Assembly: GCF_041260155.1 (NCBI RefSeq)
Contig: NC_091948.1
Location: 2,406,001 to 2,470,000 of the forward strand
Origin: Ptychodera flava
Taxonomy: Eukaryota; Hemichordata; Enteropneusta; Ptychoderidae
Reading direction: 5' to 3'
Length of the DNA: 64,000 nucleotides
Shown piece by piece: positions 1 to 10,389 of this stretch. Each line of letters opens with the position of its first letter. Position 1 is the first letter of the stretch. The notes under the pieces were generated by a model. It was given only the letters and a program-made list of their open reading frames with translations, was not told the origin of the DNA and made no database searches. The position numbers were made by a program, and so were the translations under genes.

Positions 1-153
1 TCATTGAAACAGAAGTATTGAATTAAACAATGCTTAGCCAATTCCCTGCATATGCCATAGGGAAAACAATATGGTCAGAAATACACACACAGACGAGAGT
101 TGGTCAAATTGTAATGTGAAGTATTCAAAATTGGAAAGACACTGGTTCATTTT

Positions 154-240
154 AACTCTTTCACCCCGATTTCCTTTTGTACAAGTCCAATGTAACCAAT
201 GAAAACAATGGGGTCAAGCCAAGTGGTGAAAGGATTGAGT
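154..240. repeat. Small fold-back (MITE-like) repeat, copy 1
   Basis: The ends are imperfect inverted repeats: ACTCTTTCACC at the left and GGTGAAAGGATTGAGT at the right. The core contains GTACAAGTCCAATG. A second copy with a closely similar left half (GTACAGGTCCAATG) and right end (TTGTGAAAGGGTGAA) lies at 2571-2836, where another element interrupts it. Two copies plus inverted ends indicate a short interspersed non-autonomous element. I see no coding capacity and cannot assign a superfamily. Confidence 0.5.
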
Positions 241-260
241 CTATAGGTGAGTTATTTCAG

Positions 261-318
261 CAAAGAGGTTGCTGAAAGAACTAAAATCTTTGCCGGTAAA
301 GACGGCAGTGCTTGGGAG
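261..318 (+). CDS. Possible short coding exon of a gene to the left (weak)
   Basis: A 58-nt stretch is bounded by an acceptor-like TTATTTCAG and a donor-like GAG|GTATGC. It is open in one frame and reads KEVAERTKIFAGKDGSAWE, a composition unlike the surrounding T-rich DNA. The reading continues into low-quality sequence after the donor, as expected if the exon ends there. I do not recognise the peptide, and AG...GT pairs around short open stretches arise by chance. No neighbouring exon is visible to support it. Confidence 0.2.
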
Positions 319-2570
319 GTATGCTGTAAAACATATCAGCTACAATGCAGTAGCTCAAAATACCTTTTTTCTTCAAAGAAGTCAGTTTTTCGTTTTGTTT
401 CATTCCTTGACACCATCAGAGTTTTGAATGTACGCAGTCCCCCTCCCCCAACAGTGTTCCCTGCCCCGCCCCAACAGTGGGGACAACAATGACATGCTCG
501 ATTGCATTACAGCTGAAGCTGGCTTTGTGCATATATGATTTCATCCTCTGACCAATGTTTACAGTGAGCAGTATTTTCCATTCTCTGTTGCTTTTTATCT
601 ACCCTCATTTCTACCATAACCAACTGTTGTACCTGACTGCACTGTTATACTGCAGTGAGTTTGTTGTTTAGATTGAACACTGAGGTTTGCATCCACCTCA
701 ATCTTGATCTTTGTGCAGTGAATGTGCTGAAAGAATTTTATTTAAAAGTTAGAACAAATTATTTACCCAGGAAAGACATGTCAAGTTAACCATTGTTTAA
801 GTCATTGAAAGGTTACCATAGAGCTTCAACTAAACATTTTTTTGTCAAATGTTAAACCAGTCATTGTCATAGTCAAATTTAAAGGAATTACTAGTTACTG
901 ATTCTTAAGAATGCCGATAATTATGGCCGGTAAATTAGAAATACTGTTGAGGTGTCTCTGTTGTTTTGGTGCAGTCTGTAGGTGATGTATAGGAATGTTG
1001 AGAATCATAAAGTTTTGATACTTTTATAAACACACCATGGATCCTAAAAGTGTCACAACTTGAACTCCAATCCAAACCTGACACAAATAGCCCCCTAAAT
1101 ACCTTCATAGACACACCCTACAAAACTTATCAGTTCAGTTTTCACAAATCAAACAAACCTCCAACCACAAAGGAGATCATAAAAGGCAACTCTGTGACAG
1201 CATCCACTGTTTTTGAATGAAATAAACCCACCCAAGATTGTTGAAATGTTACAAAGTAACACATATGACAAAGTAGATGTGATATTTTTGATAGAGTATA
1301 GAGTATAAGGTATTTAGATTTAGATCTTTCTAGACTCCTGATTTACATTGATATATCTAGCTGTCTCCATTTCATGATATTAAGTTTTATCATGATGAAG
1401 AGCCTGCCCTGTTGACTCATTTCTGTTCCTTGTGGTACATCGATACAATCAGGATTTAAAAATTTGCTAAAGATACATCGCAAAAGAAGAGACAACTTTT
1501 TCGGTGTTAATGGGTTTTTGTGCTAAAAAGTCAAGCTTATAACTGTCACCATATCGTGTTCAGTTTCTTTCAAAGATTATTAACTCTTGGTGTCATGATG
1601 AAATTTCATCAAGTAAATTAGAAATGCTACTCCTGGTTAGAGAAGTGTACAGTTCATGCTGTGGTTGTGCAAATTGAGTTTCAGACCATACCTGGTCAAC
1701 TCTTCAAATGTGCATCAATATCTGTAAATATCTTCCCCAATGATTCCCGTACCCTACTCTGTATATCTTGCAAACCCAGTATTCTATCCTGCATTCATTC
1801 AGACAATACAGAATAGTCATTGCTGTGTATAATTACGACAAATATTTTTTGTCATCATTGATGCAGCCAACATTTTTAGAAATTAGGACAGCGCATGTTT
1901 AGTTGTCGAGAAAGTTTGTTGCACTGTTTGTAGAGCATGTACTCTGAGCATAGTGTGCATTGTGCTGCTTTGTGCATAAACATTTCACAAAGACGTCATT
2001 TCAATTCATACATGTGTCATCTTCCTTTGTGTTGCGTGTCATGTTTTGTACTGTCATCATTGACTTCTAATTTCATTTTCTAGTAAAGTTTTATAAAGAT
2101 TTAAGATAGCAAAGCCTTGGTGAAAATTTGTTATTTTTATTTTTTCAAGATTTTTGTTATAGTATATGAAGCTCCTGGTAAGATTCATGTTTGTATTACC
2201 AAAGCTACTAAAGTTATGCACACATGTGTTTTGTTTTGTGTAGCGCCTCCATTCATGTTCAATATTTCCTACTTTCAAATGAAGGGATCAAGTATGAAAA
2301 TGACACTTGTAGATTTCACTGACACATCAGAGATGACCTTTGTACCCCAAGACGACCTCATACTTCCCCAAATGTGAAAAGCTTGACCTGAAACTCCAAA
2401 GAAATCTCCAACTACACACAAATACATAGAAAGTAATTAGAACATTACAAAGGTTTCAATTGTTATGCTATTAGCATCATTCCTTATTTTAGTTGATCGA
2501 CCAACACAAAGGTCAGCGTCATCATCTGTCTACACCAGGCTATTTTATCTCACAAAACTCAGGATCTATT
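319..2570. other. Non-coding stretch, no gene seen
   Basis: T-rich, low-CpG sequence with only short chance ORFs. It could be intron or 3' untranslated sequence of a gene to the left, but nothing decides this. Confidence 0.5.
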
Positions 2571-2836
2571 TACCCCTTCTCCCCCTGCTTCCCAGTGTAC
2601 AGGTCCAATGACCCCATTTAAAGGTATACTGTCACCTGTTCCAATTTTGCCACAGTTACCATTGAAAGAGAAAATCTAACCAATTACAGATTTTGAGCGG
2701 GTGGCCACTTTTTAAAAACAACGCCCTCACACGAGCATTTTGATTACCAAGGAATGCCCTTTGACCATATATGGGCATATTTAATTACAGGTGACTGTAT
2801 ACCTTTAAAACCACACTGAGGTTGTGAAAGGGTGAA
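2571..2836. repeat. Second copy of the small fold-back repeat, split by a nested MITE
   Basis: The left part (TACCCCTTCTCCCCC... GTACAGGTCCAATGACCCC) and right part (ACTGAGGTTGTGAAAGGG) correspond to the two halves of the 154-240 element. Removing the TTAA-flanked insert at 2622-2804 and one TTAA brings the halves together, so this copy is older than the insert. Confidence 0.45.
2622..2804. mobile_element. TTAA-flanked MITE, 183 bp
   Basis: The terminal inverted repeats are about 20 bp: AGGTATACTGTCACCTGT at the left, and the right end in reverse complement is AGGTATACAGTCACCTGT, one mismatch. TTAA lies on both sides (2618-2621 and 2805-2808), which fits a TTAA target-site duplication as made by piggyBac- or Kolobok-type transposases. 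There is no ORF, so it is non-autonomous. It sits inside the 2571-2836 repeat. Assignment to one superfamily is inference. Confidence 0.75.
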
Positions 2837-5183
2837 GCACCCACCTACTAGTATGTTCAGAGAGAAGTGTTCAGGGGCCAATGGGAAAAAAAACTAAATT
2901 TCCTCTAAACCCAGTTAAGAGTTTTCATCTTTCATTTGTTTAAAACCAGCATGATGCAACTGTATGTCTTGTAAATCTTAAATCACTATATATTGTTTCA
3001 CTGTATGAGTATGGGTTTTACTGAGTACTATTTTCATTATATTGTAAAATATATCTGTAATCTGTGACACATCTTAAAGCCTTACATATTTTCCAGAGCA
3101 TCAATCCCATCAATGGTGCCGACAATGTTCCTTTGGTGCTTCATTTCTCACCTTTTCAATAAAATATCTTTTACATTTATCCGTTATGTTTGACATGCAA
3201 ATCATGACCTTTGACCTTTTGACTTGAGAGGGTCTAAATTCTATTATTTACCGCAAGGTTGTGCCTTAATTATTTTACCAAATATACCCAGCAGTGTTAT
3301 TTGAACAATAACATCAGAACTTTATATCATACCATTTGACAAACTAAATCATTTTCATAAGTATTAATTGGCATAAATGTTTATTTTTCAATTGAGAATA
3401 GTTTGTTTCTCTCTGATTGGAATGTTATTTTGTATTTCTTAAACAGTTGAATATTGTATTTTGATGAAACTAATGGATATTTATATGTTGTTGAGCAATG
3501 GATCAACCACTTTAAATGCATAATTTCTTGCTTTCAGGGTCGAAGTTTTAAAAGGGAATATATGTACTGTAATTTTCTTGCAACTCCATCACCATTTTCT
3601 ATAGTTTGTTTTTATAGAATTCCATGTATTTTTTCACTCTGTATAGTGTTACTGAGGCAGGATTTGTTTATTACATCTATATACATGTTATGTGTTGACG
3701 TTGAAATTAATTCTGAAACTAATGCATGTAATATCTATGAATGCTGCAAACTTTACTAATACAATATTGAACAAATCAAATTTGAGTTATCATCAGGCAT
3801 ATTCTCAGCAGATCAGAAAGGATGATTCTGATTGGTTAATTGACCAAGAGAGGTTCATGATGATTGAACATAAGTATTGACCTAAATTTGTTCAATCAGT
3901 AATGGTTTCTTCAATCAGTAATGAACAACCATCAAAGACTTGTCACAGTTTGCCTCATCTCAGTATAACTATTTATATAAATGCCCACCCTTCCAAACTA
4001 GATGTTTTTTTCATCTCTTAGATATTTTTTGTTTTCAATACTGCTGCAATTCAGACTGAATGTAGTTTTTGTTTTTCTGATTACACTTGAGTGAAATAGT
4101 TTGTATCTGCAAGATTGACTTGTCAAAAAGTGCTTAAAGTGATTCAAATATTTTCACAATAATGGTCGATTGGCAGCGTTTTTATTCAAGATAAGAAACA
4201 AAAGATTTGGCTATTTGCATTGTTTTGTAGTTTGGTTTATGCTTGGAATGTAACAAATGTTCAAACATTAACATTATGTCTGTATACTTTGTAAAATATC
4301 GGTATTACATTCACCAGAATTTTTTGAGATGTTATCCCACAGTGTAAAATACCTATAATAATTTACACACAATTAGTTGTTGTTATTGGTCAATCAGACA
4401 TGTCAATCATTCAGATGAGCTGCTGATTGGTCAAAGATGTATCTCAGTTGTTAAGGAGTCTCTTATTGGTCAGTCACCTTTATCAGTCTCTCCTGATTGG
4501 TTGATAACCAGATCTCCTCCTCCTCCATGTACAGTTCCCAAACCCTGACTCTAGAGCATACATTTCAATGTACTCTTAGCCTGGTAGTTTCTGCCATAAT
4601 GCACAGTACATTTGGTTACCCATTATTCAATGCATTTTGTACTCTTAAATATTAATTGCTTCATGAAATCAGGCAAATGCCTTTTTGTGTACAGACATTC
4701 AGACATGAGTTTCATAAATATTGAGAATGTAGTTTTAATAGTCATGTTCTTACTGTACATTTTGAAAGAAGTGGAAAAGTTATTGTTCATATGCAGAGGA
4801 AACAATGGCGCAATAGTGTCAATAGTTTTGTAGACAGCTAGTTACAACAATTTGAAAGAAAATAAGGAAACCTGTTGGTTCTCCTCTGTGGGCATAACAG
4901 ACTTACTAACTAAAAGAAATTTGCGTATTAGCACTTTATTTAGTATGACTGTCCCCGGTGTCTTTTTACAGGCTTGCAAAAAATGCAATATTTGTTACAG
5001 TATCAGTAAAACCAGATTATTAATGTACTTTACATATGAATTTTCAGCATTTTTGGGGGTTTTTGAGAACATACCATCGTCAAACATTCTTGATGATTGT
5101 TTTGAGATGCAAGTTTGTTTTCTGAAGTAGAAGTTATGAAAATTCTCTTATCCGTTGGTTCAAATGAAGGAGACATGTGGGTA
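2837..5183. other. Non-coding stretch with possible poly(A) signal and CCAAT-type motifs
   Basis: No gene is supported. AATAAA occurs at 3158-3163 in a T-rich context and could be a polyadenylation signal for a + strand transcript from the left. Between about 4383 and 4506 the motif TTATTGGTC or TGATTGGT recurs four times; these are inverted CCAAT boxes. Confidence 0.35.
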
Positions 5184-5267
5184 ATTGATTGTACTGTGTA
5201 CTGTGACAATCTTTGTACCAATTGAATTGATTGTACTGTGTACTGTGACAATCTTTGTACCAATTGT
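5184..5267. repeat. Tandem duplication, two 42-bp units
   Basis: The unit beginning ATTGATTGTACTGTGTACTG occurs at 5184 and again at 5226 with almost no differences. It is a simple local duplication with no visible function. Confidence 0.8.
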
Positions 5268-5436
5268 TGTCTTATACAAAGTGTAGCAAATTTCATGTGT
5301 GAATTGTACAAAAAAAATGACAGATTCCTTCGGTAGTGTTGAATATATTCTGATTAATGATACAGTTTGTGCCTTGTATTGAATGGCAGGGTTTTCCTAC
5401 ATCAGACATTTCATCTTCTTTTCTATAGGAGGTTTT

Positions 5437-6862
5437 TAGTCCCCACGGACACCGTCCGGGGGGACTTATAGGTTTGGTCATGTCCGTGCGTGCGTGCGTG
5501 CGTGCGTCCGTTCACGCAGATATCTCTGAGATGCCTGGAGCGATTTCATTCAAACTTGGTACAAGGATTACTTCATATGTCATACAGATGCACGTCAATT
5601 TGTTTTCTGATACGATCCAATATGGCCGCCAGGCGGCCATTTTATTACGATTTTTTCATGTACAGAGCCATAACTTAGGCATGTTCCAACCGATTTTATT
5701 CAAAGTTGGTACAAGGACATTGACCAATGTCATACAGATGCATGTCAATTTGTTTTGTGATACGATCCAATATGGCCGCCAGGCGGCCATTTTATTACGA
5801 TTTTTTCATGTACAGAGCCATTACTCAGGCATGTTTCGACCGATTTTATTCAGAGTTGGTACAAGGACATTGACCAATGTCATAGATATGCACATCAATT
5901 TGTTTTGTGATACGATCCAATATGGCCGCCAGGCGGCCATTTTATTACGATTTTTTCATGTACAGAGCCATTACTCAGGCATGTTTCGACCGATTTTATT
6001 CAGAGTTGGTACAAGGACATTGACCAATGTCATAGATATGCACATCAATTTGTTTTGTGATACGATCCAAAATGGCCGCCAGGCGGCCATTTTATTATGA
6101 TTTTTTCATGTACAGAGCCATTACTCAGGCATGTTTCGACCGATTTTATTCAGAGTTGGTACAAGGACATTGACCAATGTCATAGATATGCATGTCAATT
6201 TGTTTTGTGATATGTGTCAATATGGCTGCCAGGCGGCCATTTTATTACGTTTGTTTCATGTACAGAGCCATAACTCAGGCACGTTTCAACAGATTTTATT
6301 CAAAGTTGGTACAAGCTTATTGACAAATGTCATAGCTGTGCATGGCAATTTGTTTTGTGATACGATCCAAATGGCCGCCAGGCGGCCATTTTATTACGAT
6401 TTTTTCATGTACAGAGCCATAACTCAGGCACATCTCAACCGATTTTTTTCAAAGTTGGTACAAGGACATTGATCTATGTCATACATATGTACGTCAATCG
6501 GTTTTGTGATACGATCCAATATGGCCGCCAGGCGGCCATTTTATTAGGATTTTTTCATGTACAGAGCCATTTCTCAGGCATATCCGCATGTTTCGACCAA
6601 TTTTATTCAAAGTTGGTACAAGGACATCGACCAATGTCATAGCTATGCACATCAATTTGTTTTGTGATGCGATCCAATAGGCCACTGTGCGACCATTTTG
6701 TTACGATTTTTTTCATGTCCTGAACCATAACTCAGACATGTATCAAGCGAATTCATTCAAAAGTATTTTTATCACAGACCTAATGAAGAGGACTCTATCC
6801 TCTCTGAGGACCTGTAATCAAATACCCATTAACAAGTGGGGACTGTGTCATCAACGATGACT
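5437..6862 (+). mobile_element. HINE/Helentron-like non-autonomous element, copy 1 (long)
   Basis: The element starts TAGTCCCCACGGACACCGTC. Its 5' end folds into a hairpin (AGTCCCC-A-CGGAC-ACC-GTCCG-G-GGGGACT). A short GTGC-rich microsatellite follows (about 5485-5512), then eight tandem units of about 150 bp, then a unique tail. The inverted partner of the 5' end, GTGGGGACT, lies at 6836-6844, and the 3' end is a hairpin GTCATC-AAC-GATGAC followed by T residues. A second copy at 8176-8818 has the same ends with three units, which fixes the boundaries. The order (subterminal inverted repeats, microsatellite, central tandem repeats, 3' stem-loop, T-rich target) matches Helentron-associated elements such as DINE-1 or bivalve pearl-type repeats. 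That family assignment is inference. Confidence 0.7.
5545..6710 (+). repeat. Central tandem array, eight units of about 150 bp
   Basis: The anchor TACGATCCAA(T)ATGGCCGCC recurs at 5611, 5761, 5911, 6061, 6211, 6361, 6510 and, diverged, 6668. Spacing is exactly 150 bp for the first six, then 149 and 158. Each unit has a GC-rich palindrome, GGCCGCCAGGCGGCC, in an AT-rich background. Because 150 is a multiple of three and the unit is stop-free in one frame, the array gives an open frame of 50-residue repeats from 5474; a CGA to TGA change ends it near 6100 and a one-base deletion near 6370 shifts it. I regard the reading frame as probably incidental. Confidence 0.85.
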
Positions 6863-8175
6863 TTTTGAGTCAAGTTTTCTGCAGGACAGTCACAAGTGTC
6901 AAAACTTTGTTTCCCAGTGAACATCAGCAACTCATCTATTGTCCAGTCAGAGAATGCATTTTGTCAGATGCAATGGTACCCAGCAGTGTCTTAATGGTCA
7001 TCCAATTAATTGATATGCAAGTTATGAAAAAAAAGCACTATGCTCTCTGGTCTGAAAAGGCTAGGTGTGAACACGTTTCAAAGAATGCATTCCCAAAATT
7101 GTTTTAGAGTGATAGTGGTAACACTTATCATGACCAAGGTTATCTGTTCATAAAATTGTCATGGTGGTAAAGCTTGTTGATTGGACACTCATTTCATGAA
7201 ATTCAAAGAAGATTTTGATTCAGAAATATATACCAAACAACTTTCTAGTGTTACAAAGATTTCCTCCGAAATATCAGTCAAGTTTGTGGTCAAACAGCTT
7301 GTCATTTCCGGGATAAAATCCTGGCCACACATTTCAAAAACTGCACACCGGTAAAACATCGTTTCAGTGAATGAAGCCCCTCAATCCATGAGCTTCAAGA
7401 TATGGGCTGATACATTCTGCCAACATGCAAAGCTCAGTCATTTAAAAAGAAGCCACTCTCTACGTGTGATAGATTATAAAACAATTTTTTGTTGGATGCA
7501 CAGGATTGCCAGTGTAGCAAGGAAAAAGTGTGATACTTAGACTGTCCTGTATGGTAATTACAGTGATGACATGACAATTAATGTGAACCTCTGTGTGTGC
7601 AGTACTGTCTTTACATTAGAGTACATCTATATTACATTGAGACAATATTTAGAGATTTTATTTTACACTGACAGAGAATCGTTTGTATTCAGTAGATGTG
7701 TGAAAATATATATATACTTGTACACTGATTGTGCTCTGCTGCAGTCTCCCTGCAAGAGGTCTTATGTTCATAGATCCACAACACAAAATTGCTCATGTCA
7801 GTGGTACAGCACAGATACAATGTGATACTTCACTGTAACAAATTCATTGTCTTACAAAAAGTGCATTTTTTTCTGAAGTCTAACAAAGATAGCGTAATAA
7901 ATAGTGTTTTGCTTCTGGAAAGGGAGTCAATTTCCTGAACTTGACATGTTGTATCATTCTTCTAGATGGAAGGAAAAAACTCTGAAGTGAAAACCACTAC
8001 AAGATAGATAGTCCATAACTGTTACTTGTATGTGTTGTACAGTACAGATTTGTTTTTTGTTGTTGTGATTTGTTTCGTACCTCACTGTAGCTTGCATGCA
8101 TCTTTATGTGGCCATGTGCAGCATAGATTATCACCATTTACAGCTGATGTTATTACCAAGTGTTGATGTAGTTAT
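6863..8175. other. Spacer between the two HINE-like copies, no gene seen
   Basis: AT-rich sequence with short ORFs only (largest about 80 codons, no recognisable domain or codon bias). Confidence 0.5.
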
Positions 8176-8818
8176 TAGTCCCCACGGACACCGTCCGGAG
8201 GGACTTTAAGGTTTGGTCATGTCCGTGCGTGCGTGCATGTGTGCGTCCATCCGTACGTCCGTCCGTTCACGCAGATATCTCAGAGATGTGGATTACTTCA
8301 TATGTCATACAGATGCACGTCGGTTTGTTTTGTGATACGATCCCATATGGCCGCGAGGCGGCCATTTTATTACGATTTTTTCATGTACAAAGCCATAACT
8401 CAGGCATATCTCAACCGAATTTATTCAAAGTTGGTACAAGGAGATTGTCATACATATGCACATCAATTTGTTTTGTGATACGATCCAATATGGCTGCTGT
8501 GCGGCCATTTTGATTTTTTCATGTACAAAGCCATAACTCAGGCATATCTCAACCGATTTTATTCAGAGATGGTACAAGGACATTGACCTATGTCATACAT
8601 ATGTACATTGGTGATTTGTGATACAATCAAATATGGCCGCCGTGTGGCCATTTTATTACGATTTTTTCATGTCCTGAACCATAACTCAGACATGTATCAA
8701 GCAAATTTATTCAAAAGTATTTTTATCACAGACCTAATGAAGAGGACTCTATCGTCTCTGAGGACCTGTAATCAAAGTACCCATTAACAAATGGGGACTG
8801 TGTCATCAACGATGACTT
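8176..8818 (+). mobile_element. HINE/Helentron-like non-autonomous element, copy 2 (short)
   Basis: It has the same 5' hairpin end (AGTCCCCACGGACACCGTCC at 8177), GTGCGTGC-type microsatellite, 3' subterminal partner ATGGGGACT (8791-8799) and 3' hairpin GTCATC-AAC-GATGAC as the 5437-6862 copy. There are only three tandem units, with anchors at 8336, 8479 and 8622 (143-bp spacing). The last unit and tail resemble the last unit of copy 1 more than its first units, so gain or loss happened within the array. It is in the same orientation as copy 1. Confidence 0.7.
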
Positions 8819-9950
8819 GTTATACAGATACCACAGCTGTGTAGCCAATATCCAACTCACATAACAATATTCCTGCAGCCAAATGGCATGGAAAAAGCCG
8901 TATTCTGCTATGAAGCATCCAGTCTGCCATATCTGCCTGTTATAAAGAGATCTATTAATTTGACAGGGTTATTTGCACAATACCACGTTTGGGAATAGGC
9001 AGAAATCTTTCTTCACTGGAAAGAAGATATTTAAATATACAAGATCATTGGCATGCTTGATATCAATAGTGTGTATTTCAGACTGAAGATCCAAACACTG
9101 ATGATGTGTAATTCCATCAGATCTATTTAGGGATGCAGGTATGCGCTGCATCACTTTTGTTGAGGTATATCTTAGCTGCAGCAGGCCATAGAAACCCACC
9201 ATGTGTAAATGGACTTCACTTTTTCCTGACGTTTCACATTCATCATAAGAGCCAGTAAATATTCCAGTGCCTAATTATATTGTCATGACAACCAGTATTA
9301 ATCTCAGCTGTGAAACAAAAAAGTGTTCAATTGATGCTGTGATGGTAAGCACATTGTATGTATTGTCTGGTCTAACCAATAAATACTTTCATTATATCAG
9401 AACAATTGTTTCCTGTGTGACTTATTGTGCATGAGAATATTTTCAGAAGTCAAATAAGGAACTTTTCATGACACATTTAACAGAAACATTGAGATGTGAA
9501 AGTTAAACTGCTGTCTGTTTTGGGGGAAAGGGGTTATGTAGAAATGCTATTTTGCAAAAAGTACAATTCTTATACATGCACTGTTCTTGGCTGTACCTAA
9601 TGAATCTAAAATTTGGAACTTTACTGAAATGAACTCCAAAACAGAGAATTCGAAATTTTACCCCGAGCAAATGCCGCCCATGGTTCTGAGAAACTGAACT
9701 GTCATTGTACTGCATACATAGAACTGTAAGGTGGCACTATCTTTTTTGTAACATTTCTAATACATCCATTTTCATGCTAACTGCTTGCCCATGTTAGACC
9801 CTAAAATTGTGAGAGAATTGGGTAAAAGTGCGGAAATCCCATGTTTCATGACTGTTATTTGAAATGAGTTTTGAATGATGAGTCATCGTTCTGATTGGGA
9901 CTGTATTCCAGTAAGTCAAAAACATGTAAGCCATGGACGTCTCCACAATA
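8819..9950. other. Non-coding stretch, no gene seen
   Basis: Only short chance ORFs. A plausible poly(A) signal is annotated separately at 9378. Confidence 0.45.
9378..9383 (+). terminator. Possible polyadenylation signal AATAAA
   Basis: AATAAA is followed about 30 nt later by a GT-rich stretch (TTTCCTGTGTGA), as in animal poly(A) sites. It could end a long 3' UTR entering from the left, but no coding exon is proven upstream. Confidence 0.25.
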
Positions 9951-9962
9951 ATCTATGCCATA
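9951..9962. repeat. Left target-site duplication of the LINE fragment
   Basis: ATCTATGCCATA here is repeated exactly at 10378-10389, flanking the 9963-10377 insertion. Confidence 0.8.
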
Positions 9963-10377
9963 ATAATAATAAGTTTATTGCTCTCAAGGCCATCGGCCCA
10001 AATGCAAGGGTCTTACAAAATATCTTGTAAAAAGTTGCTTTATCGCACAGACACAATGTATACATTTCATATATATAAGTGATATAAATATGTAGATAGA
10101 TAAGTAAATAATTGAATAAACCATGAAATTGTAAAAAAAGGCTTAATAACACTATGTCACAATGCTTATTGTGTAATTTCTCAATTCTGCTGCTTTATAA
10201 ATGAATTTACCAATGCTTATAAGTACATCTGAATTCGTTGACCTTAGTAACCTCTGAAATTTATCAAAATTTGGCTCAATATATATGTCACTTAATAAAT
10301 ACTCATTTCTGAGGATATTATAAATTGGACATATCAATAAAAGATGGTATTCGTCTTCAACAGCCCCACTATCGCTT
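9963..10377 (-). mobile_element. 5'-truncated LINE (non-LTR retrotransposon) copy
   Basis: On the - strand, positions 10376 to 10152 encode DSGAVEDEYHLLLICPIYN followed by a FDKF...FIYKAAELR stretch and a stop. The pattern E-D-E-Y-H-x-L-L-x-C-P-x-Y is the C-terminal cysteine motif found downstream of reverse transcriptase in many non-LTR elements. The 3' UTR follows and ends in a short TTA-type repeat at 9963-9972, as in CR1/L2/RTE-like tails. A 12-bp duplication, ATCTATGCCATA, borders both sides. The reading frame is open to its stop, so the insertion is not very old. Only the last 70 or so residues remain, so it cannot be active. Confidence 0.85.
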
Positions 10378-10389
10378 ATCTATGCCATA

